Origin: a virus
DNA: 36,447 nt
Direction: 5' to 3' (one strand)
IMG/VR virus record: IMGVR_UViG_3300036652_001431
Span: 1 to 36,447 of that record
The translations under genes and the position numbers were made by a program. The notes beneath the pieces were generated by a model. It searched no databases. It had not been told where the DNA came from and saw only the letters and a list, made by a program, of their open reading frames with translations. Positions 11,706 through 18,734 of the stretch are shown piece after piece. Positions within the stretch are counted from its first letter, which is position 1. Each line of letters begins with the position of its first letter.

Positions 11706-13061
11706 ATGGCGCTCGCTGACGTTGCTGACGAGTTGTCTTGGGTCTCCGACCTTCTTCAGGGAGAGAAGGGCCACGCCGTGGTTGCCGAGGCCCTTATGGA
11801 CGGCAACATCTCCACTTCCGAGAAGTCAGTTCGGCGGTACCGAAGCAAGATCGGATGGGCCCCGTCCGAGCCCGAGGTATCTAAGGCAGTGTCCGCCGAG
11901 GAGCGTCCGCACGCCACCGAAGAAAACGGCGCGCTCACCATCTACCACGACTCGTGGCCGGTGAAGTTGGACGGCGAGACGGGTTACGCGCCCCTGCTGG
12001 AGTTCTTCGGATTCGATCCCGAGGCCTGGGAGGTCGACGGACCTGTCAAGGTCTCGAAGTGGCAGACCTCTAAGGGCTCCGAGAGCGGCGGGCGCGACGT
12101 CATCTGGCTCTACTCCTACAAGTGTCGCTTCAAGCAGCGCACCGGCGATGCCGCCATCGACGTGCAGGACATCGAGGCAGTGGCAGCGCAGGTGCGCGCG
12201 TGGGAGCCCCGTCTTCATCGCCTCGGCCTGAGCCTGCGAGGCAAGGCAGAGCCGGTCACCTTCGTTCATCAGCAGGGTGACGAGCAGACCGGCAAGGCGG
12301 AGGGCAACAGCCTGGACGGCCTGTGGAACCGGGAGACCGAGGCGCTGGAGCGCTCGATGGCCCGCCTGGACCACCTCATGGCCTCCGGCAAGAACATCGA
12401 GTGCATCTTCGACAGCGCGAACGGTGACGGGGTCGAGAACACCTTTGGTCACTACAACAGCCAGATGCGTACCACGGAGACGCTGCGGAAGCAGATCGCC
12501 TTCCGGCGCGACATGGACATCGCCAGGACCAAGGCGTTCTGCGAGTACGGCATCCCGATCAAGAAGGCCTACGCCAAGTCCAATCACGGCGAGATGCGCC
12601 AGGTCGTCGGTTCGTCCCCGTTCAGCAGCGAGTCCGACAACCTCGACCTGATCATCGCCGAGATGGTCAAGGCCGTGATGGACCAGACGCAGTTCGCCGA
12701 CCAGATCGAGTGGTACATCCCGCACGACGAGGACTGGACCAAGATCAATCTCTCTGGTGTGAACGTAGGCACAACGCACGGCCACAAGGCTGACCGCCGC
12801 AAGCAGGTCGACTGGCTGCGCGAGCAGCGGGACATGCTTCATTTCCACGAAGACTGGAAGATGCAGTTGGCACTCTTCGGCCACAAGCACCACGGCCACA
12901 TCGAAGAGGTCTCCGGCACCTGGCTCATCCAGTCCCCGTCCCTGGACGGCGGCAGCCCCTACTTCTCGTCCTTCAAGGGCGACCGGGCACAGCACGGGAT
13001 CCTGACGTTCCTCGTGGGGGAGAGCATTCCCCACGGCTTCGGCGAACTGTCGTTTCTCTGA
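11706..13061 (+). CDS. Large MRE11/SbcD-like metallophosphoesterase with N-terminal helical domain
   Basis: A 451-residue protein. The N-terminal 60 residues look like a winged-helix/HTH (EKGHAVVAEALMDGNISTSE...RRYRSKIGW). The C-terminal 280 residues carry calcineurin-type motifs in order: HQQGDEQTGK, FDSANGDGVEN, AKSNHGEMR, GTTHGHK and FGHKHHGH. The layout matches a family of large phage phosphoesterases found in Streptomyces and mycobacterial phages. Candidate roles are nuclease or phosphodiesterase activity in phage DNA metabolism. The start is ATG 11706; upstream in-frame codons to 11640 overlap the promoter. It heads a unit that continues with three microproteins. Confidence 0.8.
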   Translation: MALADVADELSWVSDLLQGEKGHAVVAEALMDGNISTSEKSVRRYRSKIGWAPSEPEVSKAVSAEERPHATEENGALTIYHDSWPVKLDGETGYAPLLEFFGFDPEAWEVDGPVKVSKWQTSKGSESGGRDVIWLYSYKCRFKQRTGDAAIDVQDIEAVAAQVRAWEPRLHRLGLSLRGKAEPVTFVHQQGDEQTGKAEGNSLDGLWNRETEALERSMARLDHLMASGKNIECIFDSANGDGVENTFGHYNSQMRTTETLRKQIAFRRDMDIARTKAFCEYGIPIKKAYAKSNHGEMRQVVGSSPFSSESDNLDLIIAEMVKAVMDQTQFADQIEWYIPHDEDWTKINLSGVNVGTTHGHKADRRKQVDWLREQRDMLHFHEDWKMQLALFGHKHHGHIEEVSGTWLIQSPSLDGGSPYFSSFKGDRAQHGILTFLVGESIPHGFGELSFL

Positions 13062-13219
13062 TGCGCGCCCGTCTGCGAGCCAAGTGGGCGAAGGTCGTCT
13101 GCTTCTTTCGGCACCACCAGAGCCTCGTCCAGGAGATGTGGGCGGTCACCCGGTGGCTGGAAGTGGACTACTGCCCCCGTTGCGGCCTGGTTCACGACGC
13201 CAGGGTGAAGAAGCCGTGA
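13061..13219 (+). CDS. 52-residue basic protein with CPRCG knuckle
   Basis: ATG 13061 (TGATG coupling). Basic N-terminus (MRARLRAKWAKVV), a helical middle and CPRCG near the C-terminus, half of a zinc ribbon. No family recognised. Confidence 0.6.
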   Translation: MRARLRAKWAKVVCFFRHHQSLVQEMWAVTRWLEVDYCPRCGLVHDARVKKP

Positions 13220-13320
13220 CCGCCCTCGTAGCAATCGTTGCCTTCGTCGTGGGCGCGGGGTTGGGGGCCCTCCTGCTATTCCTCGGGTTCCTGCTCTACC
13301 TCAGCAAGAACCTGAAGTGA
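13216..13320 (+). CDS. 34-residue membrane microprotein
   Basis: GTG 13216 (GTGA overlap) and a stop that overlaps the next GTG. The sequence is one hydrophobic helix (VAFVVGAGLGALLLFLGFLL) ending LSKNLK. It is a typical single-pass phage microprotein. Confidence 0.6.
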   Translation: MTALVAIVAFVVGAGLGALLLFLGFLLYLSKNLK

Positions 13321-13532
13321 TCGAGCACTGGATCTCGCACTGGATGGGGCTGGACGACCCGAGCGGCCCGATCTATGCCTTCTGGTCCGGGATTGCTGGA
13401 CAGTTCGACCGGCTGGCACTCATCGCGGTCGTGTGGCGGCACGTCAACTGCCACGACCGCAGGTGCATGCGTGTGGCCATCCACCACCACCCCGAGACCG
13501 GGTTCCGCGCGTGTAGGAAGCACATCAAGTAG
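13317..13532 (+). CDS. Small hypothetical protein with Cys/His cluster
   Basis: A 71-residue protein from GTG 13317 (GTGA overlap). N-terminal Trp-rich helix, then NCHDRRCMRVAIHHHPETGF and RACRKH, a probable metal site similar to short actinophage proteins. The last gene before the promoter at 13556. Confidence 0.65.
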   Translation: MIEHWISHWMGLDDPSGPIYAFWSGIAGQFDRLALIAVVWRHVNCHDRRCMRVAIHHHPETGFRACRKHIK

Positions 13533-13555
13533 TAGCGACCCCGGTCGATTCCTGG

Positions 13556-13576
13556 GAACCGGTTCACTGATACATT
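13556..13576 (+). promoter_or_regulatory. GAACCGGTTC five bases upstream of a TACATT -10
   Basis: Perfect palindrome at 13556-13565, five bases, then TACATT (13571-13576). The same spacing is seen at 14114 and 22900. The palindrome would occupy about -27 to -18 of the promoter for the gene at 13613. Confidence 0.6.
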
Positions 13577-13612
13577 CTTCACCACCCACCGCCGCGAGAG
13601 AGGAGCCACACA

Positions 13613-14077
13613 GTGGCCGACCACGATCACTACCTGACCATCGGGGACTTCGCCGAGATCCTCACCGACGCCGTTCGCGTCCGCCTGGACACCGACCGGG
13701 TCATGCATCCGGAGGACTTGGCTTATGCGTTCTCCTCTGTCGCCGAGACCGTCGGAGTCGCCCTCTCGCTTCGACGCGCGCAAGCGGCCGATAAGCCCGT
13801 CGTCGCAGTCGATGCGGCTGCGGTCGATGCCCTGGGTCGCCTGGGCAAGCAGTTGGACTCCCAGCGGTTCGAGGTCGGTGACCTCGTGGAGATCGGCGAG
13901 GGCTGCCCCCTCGGCGATGACCGCTTCGTTGGTTTCAAGGCCCGGATCGTCTCCCTGGACCGGGTTCGAGACGGGCACGTGCTGCTCAAGCCCACCACGG
14001 ACCGGCCAGACGGCTTCAAGAAGTCCAAGTTCGTCTGGAACCTGTCGGACGTGACGCTGGTCGAGCGGGCCGCGTGA
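13613..14077 (+). CDS. Hypothetical protein
   Basis: A 154-residue protein from GTG 13613 with AGAGAGGAG upstream. The N-terminal half is helical (GDFAEILTDAVRVRLDTD). The C-terminal half reads like a small beta barrel (FEVGDLVEIGEGC...FVGFKARIVSLDR...HVLLKPT). No family recognised. It stands alone behind its own promoter. Confidence 0.75.
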   Translation: MADHDHYLTIGDFAEILTDAVRVRLDTDRVMHPEDLAYAFSSVAETVGVALSLRRAQAADKPVVAVDAAAVDALGRLGKQLDSQRFEVGDLVEIGEGCPLGDDRFVGFKARIVSLDRVRDGHVLLKPTTDRPDGFKKSKFVWNLSDVTLVERAA

Positions 14078-14113
14078 CACACCAGGGTGACGACATCGTC
14101 AAAGCGATTCTGC

Positions 14114-14134
14114 GAACCGGTTCCCATGTACCAT
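14114..14134 (+). promoter_or_regulatory. GAACCGGTTC five bases upstream of a TACCAT -10
   Basis: Perfect palindrome at 14114-14123, spacer CCATG, then TACCAT (14129-14134), the same geometry as at 13556 and 22900. It drives the DUF7455-like gene starting at 14173. Confidence 0.6.
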
Positions 14135-14172
14135 TGGGCAAAGGCCCGGCAACAGATGGTGGGGACACCCCG

Positions 14173-14373
14173 ATGGCTCTCAGGCAGATCGACCGATGCG
14201 ACCGCTGCGGCGCGCAGGCCTTCTACCTGGCCATGAAGGGGGACGCCGACCTCCTGTTCTGCGGCCACCACGGCAAGCGGCACTTCGACGCCCTGATCGT
14301 CCAGGGCTGGGAGATCAACGACGAGACGGCCTCGATCAACAACAAGCCGTCCGTGAGCGCCAACGCGCTGTAG
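14173..14373 (+). CDS. DUF7455-like zinc protein
   Basis: A 66-residue protein. I choose ATG 14173 because the promoter at 14114 lies inside the longer frame from 14074. CDRCGAQAFYLA (Cys12 and Cys15) and LLFCGHHGKRH form the CX2C...CxHH pattern of the small actinobacterial DUF7455 proteins. The host family is conserved and usually linked to transcription genes, but its role is not established. Confidence 0.75.
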   Translation: MALRQIDRCDRCGAQAFYLAMKGDADLLFCGHHGKRHFDALIVQGWEINDETASINNKPSVSANAL

Positions 14374-14427
14374 CACCCCACCCACGTGAAACCGGGCCGA
14401 ACAGTGGCCCAGATCGGAGAACGCATC

Positions 14428-14640
14428 GTGCCAGGACCGTGCAGTACCCCCAGCGGGGGCAAGAGCAAGGCATCGCCCCAGGCCCCGTTCCAGGGCAAGG
14501 GCGGAGGCAGTGGCCGTCATCTACGCCGGGTCACCGCCCGCCTGGAGGGCCGGATCAAGGATTACGAGAGCATGATCCGAACCGGCAAGGGATCCTCGGC
14601 ATACAAGAAGCCAGGCTCGATGAACCTGCGGAACAACTGA
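14428..14640 (+). CDS. Small basic hypothetical protein
   Basis: A 70-residue protein. GTG 14428 has CGGAGA upstream, whereas an in-frame GTG at 14386 has none, so the shorter form is chosen. It is Gly/Ser/Lys-rich (PSGGKSKASPQAPFQGKGGG), then a basic helix (RHLRRVTARLEGRIKDYE). Possibly nucleic-acid-binding. The stop overlaps the next start as TGATG. Confidence 0.6.
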   Translation: MPGPCSTPSGGKSKASPQAPFQGKGGGSGRHLRRVTARLEGRIKDYESMIRTGKGSSAYKKPGSMNLRNN

Positions 14641-15002
14641 TGGGCGCGGACAGCCTCACCGTCAAGGAGTTCGGCAGAGCCCTCATGGCCGACAAGCCTC
14701 GCGAGGAGTTGGACGGAACGGTCGAGGCGTTCATCGAGCGCGACTTCAATCGGGCGCGGGCGAATCACTTCCCGGACTTCGACGGGGGATACCAGATCGT
14801 GGAGGGTGGCATCGTCTACCCGCCGAACGTCGTGCGAGCGGACGCGCAAGAGATGACTCAGGACGACTGGGACATCGTGGCCATGTTCGAGCCCGAAGAG
14901 GACGGCCCGCAGGTGCCCGAGGGCTACGCCCACGTAACAGGCGACAAGCCTCAGTACGTCTACGGATGGGTTGCGCTGGTCCCGGTGGTGACCCATGGCT
15001 GA
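14640..15002 (+). CDS. Hypothetical acidic protein
   Basis: A 120-residue protein from ATG 14640. Helical N-terminus (TVKEFGRALMADKPREELDG), an aromatic DFDGGYQIVEGGIVYPPNVV segment and an acidic centre (MFEPEEDGPQVPE). No family recognised. It overlaps the MazG-like gene by eight bases, so a functional link is possible. Confidence 0.7.
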   Translation: MGADSLTVKEFGRALMADKPREELDGTVEAFIERDFNRARANHFPDFDGGYQIVEGGIVYPPNVVRADAQEMTQDDWDIVAMFEPEEDGPQVPEGYAHVTGDKPQYVYGWVALVPVVTHG

Positions 15003-15537
15003 ACAGTTGGAACTCTTCGACTCAGAGCAGTTTCGCCGACCCCTGGGCGCTCAGTTGGCCGCGAACCTTGCGGGTCACGTCTCTGGTGTGTGCGTGGAGG
15101 AGATGTCGGCCGGGGGCCAGGTCGACGCGCTGCCCCGGCGATCCTTCTACCGCCCCATGGTCGCTTTGGAGAAGTGGCACGAGGCAATCGGGGAGCAGTA
15201 CTACTCCGAGATCGACAAGGAGGAGCAGGACCGGCTTGTTGACCTGCGGTTCCGGCTGATCGCCGAAGAGTCGCGCGAAGCCACCGACGAACTTCACAAG
15301 TTCATCATGGGACAAGGCGACCGCGTGTCACTGGCCAAGGAACTCGCTGACGTTCTCTACGTTGTCTACGGGACCGCCGACGTCTTCGACATCCCGCTGG
15401 AGGAGATCTTCCAGGAGGTCCACCGGTCGAACATGACGAAGGTCCGGCCAGACGGGACCGTGGCCAAGAACGAGTTCGGGAAGGTGCTGAAGGGTGACTC
15501 GTACATTCCTCCGTCGCTGGAGCGGTTCCTCGACTGA
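14995..15537 (+). CDS. MazG-like nucleotide pyrophosphohydrolase
   Basis: A 180-residue protein. AEESREATDEL (Glu91, Glu92, Glu95) and KELADVLYVVYGTADVF (Glu116, Asp119) are the metal-binding EExxE...ExxD motifs of the all-alpha NTP pyrophosphatase superfamily (MazG, HisE, dUTPase-2). The C-terminal HRSNMTKVRPDGTVAKN is also typical. These enzymes hydrolyse (d)NTPs to monophosphates, affecting nucleotide pools or alarmones. Several phages carry MazG-like proteins. The first 60 residues are an extra N-terminal extension. A terminator follows. Confidence 0.82.
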   Translation: MAEQLELFDSEQFRRPLGAQLAANLAGHVSGVCVEEMSAGGQVDALPRRSFYRPMVALEKWHEAIGEQYYSEIDKEEQDRLVDLRFRLIAEESREATDELHKFIMGQGDRVSLAKELADVLYVVYGTADVFDIPLEEIFQEVHRSNMTKVRPDGTVAKNEFGKVLKGDSYIPPSLERFLD

Positions 15538-15555
15538 TCATCAGCAACGCCCCAC

Positions 15556-15597
15556 CAAGAGGGGTCACCGTCCGATTGCGGACAGTGGCCCCTCTTG
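15556..15597 (+). terminator. Strong stem-loop terminator
   Basis: CAAGAGGGG pairs with CCCCTCTTG, continued by CAC/GTG and GTCCG/CGGAC around ATTG, followed by TGCGTTTGT. It ends the 14173-15537 unit. The left arm side includes ACAGTGGCC. Confidence 0.85.
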
Positions 15598-15626
15598 TGC
15601 GTTTGTGCGGCCAACCGGGTGATCGC

Positions 15627-15703
15627 GAACCGGTTCCTCCGAACCTATTGACGTGATCGTTTCACAAGGGCACACTAGGTGTTGTGCCCAGCCGAACCGG
15701 TTG
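15627..15703 (+). promoter_or_regulatory. Promoter and operators of the HicA-like gene
   Basis: GAACCGGTTC (15627-15636) and GAACCGGTTG (15694-15703) flank a promoter with TTGACG (15648-15653), 17 bases, then CACACT (15671-15676). A separate inverted repeat, GGCACA-N8-TGTGCC (15669-15688), covers the -10 and start site. This is the most operator-dense gap in the window. Confidence 0.6.
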
Positions 15704-15771
15704 GTACAAGGGGGCGGGTATCCAGGTGAATCGTCGGGAGACGAGTCCTGGTAGGTAGGGAAGGGGCCGAG

Positions 15772-15984
15772 ATGGCCAAGCGACTCGGAACGAGCAAGGA
15801 CGTGGAGAAGGCTGCCAAAGCGGCCCGGTCTCAGGGGTGGCGCGTCGAGATCACTCGGGGAAACCATCTGAAGTTCGTGCCACCGCAGAAGCACCTGCCC
15901 ATCATCATCCTGGCGCTCACCGGCTGCTCGCGCAGCGACGTGAACGGGCTCCACTCCCTCCGACGGGCAGGGCTTGTTCTCTAG
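15772..15984 (+). CDS. Orphan HicA-like RNA-binding protein
   Basis: A 70-residue protein from ATG 15772. GTSKDVEKAAKAARSQGWRV is a first helix and turn; EITRGNHLKFVPP places a His in the position of the HicA catalytic histidine (GxSHxxF type). The rest fits the dsRBD-like alpha-beta-beta-beta-alpha fold. HicA toxins cleave mRNA and are normally neutralised by a HicB partner. No HicB is adjacent: the next gene is a membrane protein. It may be a phage-tamed nuclease or act against the host. The promoter has its own inverted repeat, as a toxin gene might. Confidence 0.7.
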   Translation: MAKRLGTSKDVEKAAKAARSQGWRVEITRGNHLKFVPPQKHLPIIILALTGCSRSDVNGLHSLRRAGLVL

Positions 15985-16073
15985 CCCTCGTCATGGGTGT
16001 AACCCCACGTCCACCCTTCGGTATCCTCTTCGTAGAAGCGCTTTCGAAGACTTGGTCGGGAACGGGGCATGCG

Positions 16074-16565
16074 ATGCGGGCTGGCGACGTTGTCACGCAG
16101 GTCCAGGCCTCGCATGGGATCGTAGGTGGGTTGCTCCTTACCGCCGCCGTGATCACCGCGCTGCTGGTCCTAGGTGGTGTCGTTAAGGCCGCGTGGAAGG
16201 TCATCCGTCGCACAGGTCAGTTCCTGGACGACTGGAACGGCGAACCTTCGCGGCCCGGTGTCCCAGAGCAGCCCGGGGTACTCGCCCGCATGGCTTACCA
16301 GGACACGGAGATTGCGTACCTGAAGGCCGAACTGTCGCCGAACAGCCAGAAGTCCATCAAGGACACCGTCAACCGAATCGACAGGAACCTCGTCAAGGTC
16401 GGCGATACGGCCCAGGAGGCTCTGGACCTCAGTCATGTCAACGCGGCGAAGTTGAATCAACTCATCGAGGCTATCCCCGAGGTTGCCGCAATCATCGAGG
16501 CGATCCCCGACGTTGTGTCCGTGGTCGGCTCCCGGAAGATCACCACCACCACGACCGTCTCCTGA
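16074..16565 (+). CDS. DUF2746-like single-pass membrane protein
   Basis: A 163-residue protein. ATG 16074 follows GGGG and a TATCCT box at 16022. Residues about 14-36 form a membrane helix (GIVGGLLLTAAVITALLVLG), then LDDWNGEPSRPGVPEQPGV, as in DUF2746 proteins of actinophages, and a long helical coil (SIKDTVNRIDRNLVKVGDTA). A hydrophobic C-terminal repeat (IEAIPEVAAIIEAIPDVV) may be a second membrane-associated segment. In other actinophages such proteins lie near lysis or tail genes. A holin-type role is possible but unsupported here because no endolysin is adjacent. Confidence 0.7.
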   Translation: MRAGDVVTQVQASHGIVGGLLLTAAVITALLVLGGVVKAAWKVIRRTGQFLDDWNGEPSRPGVPEQPGVLARMAYQDTEIAYLKAELSPNSQKSIKDTVNRIDRNLVKVGDTAQEALDLSHVNAAKLNQLIEAIPEVAAIIEAIPDVVSVVGSRKITTTTTVS

Positions 16566-16585
16566 GCCGCTCCCATTCAGGGAAG

Positions 16586-16614
16586 CGGATCCTCTAGTCT
16601 GGTTCAGAAGAACC
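16586..16614 (+). promoter_or_regulatory. Promoter region with inverted GGTTC-N4-GAACC
   Basis: A degenerate GAAGCGGATC precedes TAGTCT (16595-16600), and GGTTCAGAAGAACC (16601-16614) follows at the likely start site. Compare 4682-4697. It precedes the leader peptide at 16631, which has CTCGGAGG as ribosome site. Confidence 0.5.
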
Positions 16615-16630
16615 GACTCGGAGGTATCGC

Positions 16631-16696
16631 ATGGTCTCGGCATTAGCGCGCACTGCCCACGTGGCGTGCGCTCTTCGTGTCTCTGGGGCCATCTGA
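16631..16696 (+). CDS. 21-residue leader peptide
   Basis: ATG 16631 has an excellent CGGAGG site. The peptide MVSALARTAHVACALRVSGA-I ends in TGATG, overlapping the next start. The strong ribosome site belongs to this short frame, while the following gene has none of its own, so translation of the next gene should depend on it. Confidence 0.5.
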   Translation: MVSALARTAHVACALRVSGAI

Positions 16697-16830
16697 TGGG
16701 GATCGAAGTCGACAGGTGCTGGTTCGTGGACGGGAAGCACGTCTACGAAGGGCCCGACTGTCCCCACTCCAACAAGTCGGACGAACTGGGCGAGATCCTC
16801 CCGCCCGGTTGGACCGTGCAGCAGAACTGA
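16696..16830 (+). CDS. 44-residue protein ending in PPGWTVQQN
   Basis: ATG 16696, coupled to the leader peptide. An acidic short protein with two cysteines (RCWFVDGKHV...GPDCPHS). Its C-terminus PPGWTVQQN reappears at the N-terminus of the next protein as QPGWTVQGN, which hints at a duplicated recognition peptide. No family recognised. Confidence 0.55.
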   Translation: MGIEVDRCWFVDGKHVYEGPDCPHSNKSDELGEILPPGWTVQQN

Positions 16831-16843
16831 GTGGAGACCGGAC

Positions 16844-17170
16844 ATGAGCGACGTCGAGCAGCCTGGTTGGACCGTGCAGGGCAACGCCCCGCAGGAGTCC
16901 TTCGTTGCGCCTTCCCCCGAGCCGGTTGACTACTCAGCGGGTGCCGCCACCGACCCGTGGGAGGGCTGGACCGCCCAGCACATCTACCGCGAGCCGGTCG
17001 TGGACGAGGTAGCCCTGGCCCTGACCGAAGACGTTCCCCCCGCCGCTGTGAAGCCGGAGGCAGTGGCCGAGCCTGTGCTGCTGCTCGATGGCCCGGCGGA
17101 GGAGACCCCCGAGGACAGTGCCACCGAGGCCGTCGAGGTCGACGTCAAGGCCGCACCGGCTGCGAAGTAG
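16844..17170 (+). CDS. Disordered Pro/Glu-rich protein with WT(V/A)Q motifs
   Basis: A 108-residue protein from ATG 16844, low in hydrophobic residues and acidic, so probably disordered. It holds two short ordered-looking motifs: PGWTVQGN (7-14) and DPWEGWTAQ (37-45). The second almost matches DPWAGWTAQ in the head-tail connector at 33868 (residues 145-153), followed in both by an EP dipeptide and a valine. It might be a virion-associated or adaptor protein; no family recognised. Confidence 0.65.
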   Translation: MSDVEQPGWTVQGNAPQESFVAPSPEPVDYSAGAATDPWEGWTAQHIYREPVVDEVALALTEDVPPAAVKPEAVAEPVLLLDGPAEETPEDSATEAVEVDVKAAPAAK

Positions 17171-17172
17171 CC

Positions 17173-17643
17173 ATGGCTCGACCCACTGGCAACGGTGGCG
17201 GGCGCAAGCGCACCCGCATCTACGAGTCGCTGAACCCCAGCCAGCAACAGGGTCGCTCGTACGAGTCCCTCACCCTGGGTGAGGGCCAGCGCGCCGTTGA
17301 CCGCAGTTCCGTCTCTCGGCAGAACCCGGCCGCCGCGTTCGAGGAAGAGCGCAGCCGTACGCGGGACACGGAGTTCGCGGTTGAGGCTGCCCGGCTGGGT
17401 GATGACTCGGTGCTGTTGCCCTACCAGCCGACCCCCTCGATCAACCCTCCTCGTCCCCGGACGGTAGCCGCCGGTTACGACAGGGAGACCCAGACCCTGC
17501 GCGTCCGCTTCCGCGACGGGACGCCCTGGGCCTACTACGACGTGCCGCCCCGTGTGTGGAACAACTTCAAGCGAGTCAAGTCCCCGGGTCGCTTCATCAA
17601 CCGCGTGCTCAACAACTACCCATACGCAAGGGACGACTTCTGA
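17173..17643 (+). CDS. KTSC-domain protein
   Basis: A 156-residue protein from ATG 17173. Residues 1-90 are polar and probably disordered. The last 60 residues (VAAGYDRETQTLRVRFRDG, WAYYDVPPRVWNNF, SPGRFINRVL) match the KTSC domain, a small beta domain found alone or in phage and lysyl-tRNA synthetase-associated proteins, with unclear function. The stop overlaps the next ATG as TGATG, so it is probably co-expressed with the cysteine peptidase-like protein. Confidence 0.75.
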   Translation: MARPTGNGGGRKRTRIYESLNPSQQQGRSYESLTLGEGQRAVDRSSVSRQNPAAAFEEERSRTRDTEFAVEAARLGDDSVLLPYQPTPSINPPRPRTVAAGYDRETQTLRVRFRDGTPWAYYDVPPRVWNNFKRVKSPGRFINRVLNNYPYARDDF

Positions 17644-18122
17644 TGCCACACCTTCCCCAGCCGGGTGACTACGGCCTCGTCCGGACCTACGACGCCATGG
17701 GCTGGTTGATTCGCCTGGGCACGCTGTCCAAGTGGAACCACGCGTTCGTCTACCTGGGTGACGGACTGATCGCCGAGGCGGCCCCCAAGGGTGTGATCAT
17801 CTCTCCGGCCAGCAACTACCCAGACGCGGTGTACTCGAACGACAACCTGGACGCCATCGACCGCAACCTGATCGTGAAGGCGGCCAAGTCCTACGTGGGG
17901 ACCCCGTACAACTGGGTCGACATCGTGGCCATCGTCTGCGTCCGGGTTCTCGGGTTCAAGTTGAAGCGAGCGATGGCCCGGGTCGCCCGGATGGACCGGA
18001 TGATCTGCTCGCAGCACGTCGCCCAGTCCTACGCCGATGCCAGGTACGACCTTCATATCGGCTGGCCCCCCTTCCTGGTGGAGCCCGCTGACCTGGCGAA
18101 CCGGCTGATCGAGGAAGCCTGA
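17643..18122 (+). CDS. Permuted papain-like (NlpC/P60-superfamily, YiiX type) protein
   Basis: A 159-residue protein from ATG 17643. GDYGLVRT leads to SKWNHAFVYLGDGLIAEA, where His33 fits the catalytic His. ICSQHVAQSYADA contains Cys122, the candidate nucleophile. The order His before Cys is that of circularly permuted papain-like folds such as YiiX/YaeF. Such enzymes cut amide bonds in peptidoglycan peptides, or act on lipids or proteins. No signal peptide is seen. It could be a cell-wall hydrolase, but without an export signal or holin pair I do not call it an endolysin. Confidence 0.7.
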   Translation: MPHLPQPGDYGLVRTYDAMGWLIRLGTLSKWNHAFVYLGDGLIAEAAPKGVIISPASNYPDAVYSNDNLDAIDRNLIVKAAKSYVGTPYNWVDIVAIVCVRVLGFKLKRAMARVARMDRMICSQHVAQSYADARYDLHIGWPPFLVEPADLANRLIEEA

Positions 18123-18493
18123 TGGCCGAGACCCACGGGGTAGGCCGGTTCTTCTGGCATCCACTCCGGCTGCTACCAGAGACCCCTTGGTTTCATACCA
18201 GCCCGACGCAGGAGACGGATGCGCCGTTCCGTAGGTCGACGTCGCTGATCATCCATCTGATGCCCAGCGGCTGGGGGATCGCACTCGGCTGGTGGCGGAA
18301 GACCGGGTTCACCGAGGACGAGGCTCTGTTGGCCGCGACCCTGGGTCACGAGACCGAGCCCTGGTGGGAGAACGACGAGAACGCCAAGACAGAACTGCGG
18401 CAGGCAGTGGCCCGGATATCCAAGGACATCGACCACGAACTTGTGGTCCTCGACGCACTGGGGCTGATGAACGATGAAGAAACTGCTCTCTAG
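18122..18493 (+). CDS. Hypothetical protein with hydrophobic core
   Basis: A 123-residue protein from ATG 18122, coupled to the previous gene. The middle SLIIHLMPSGWGIALGWW is hydrophobic but short of a clear membrane helix. The C-terminal part is helical and acidic. No family recognised. It overlaps the next gene by 20 bases. Confidence 0.65.
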   Translation: MAETHGVGRFFWHPLRLLPETPWFHTSPTQETDAPFRRSTSLIIHLMPSGWGIALGWWRKTGFTEDEALLAATLGHETEPWWENDENAKTELRQAVARISKDIDHELVVLDALGLMNDEETAL

Positions 18494-18734
18494 GACAGAG
18501 ACGCCCAAGGTCAGCGAGGAGCGCGCGCGGGCATACGGCCGGATGCGTCGGCTCTCGACGGTTGACACCATGAACTGGATGGACGCCGCAGGCAGTGGCG
18601 TCGCGAGGGCCCTGGACGACTACCGCCGCTACGGCGAGCCCGACTCCCTGAACGAGATCCGGGCAGGGCTTGAGGCCTTGCTGGGCTGCGTGGACTCCCT
18701 CCAGGAGAGGGACATCCTCGCTCCCCGCGCCTAG
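18474..18734 (+). CDS. Small helical hypothetical protein
   Basis: An 86-residue protein from ATG 18474. A basic N-terminal half (VSEERARAYGRMRRLSTVDT) and acidic helices afterwards. Its end overlaps the convergent gene at 18731 by four bases. No family recognised. Confidence 0.65.
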   Translation: MKKLLSRTETPKVSEERARAYGRMRRLSTVDTMNWMDAAGSGVARALDDYRRYGEPDSLNEIRAGLEALLGCVDSLQERDILAPRA

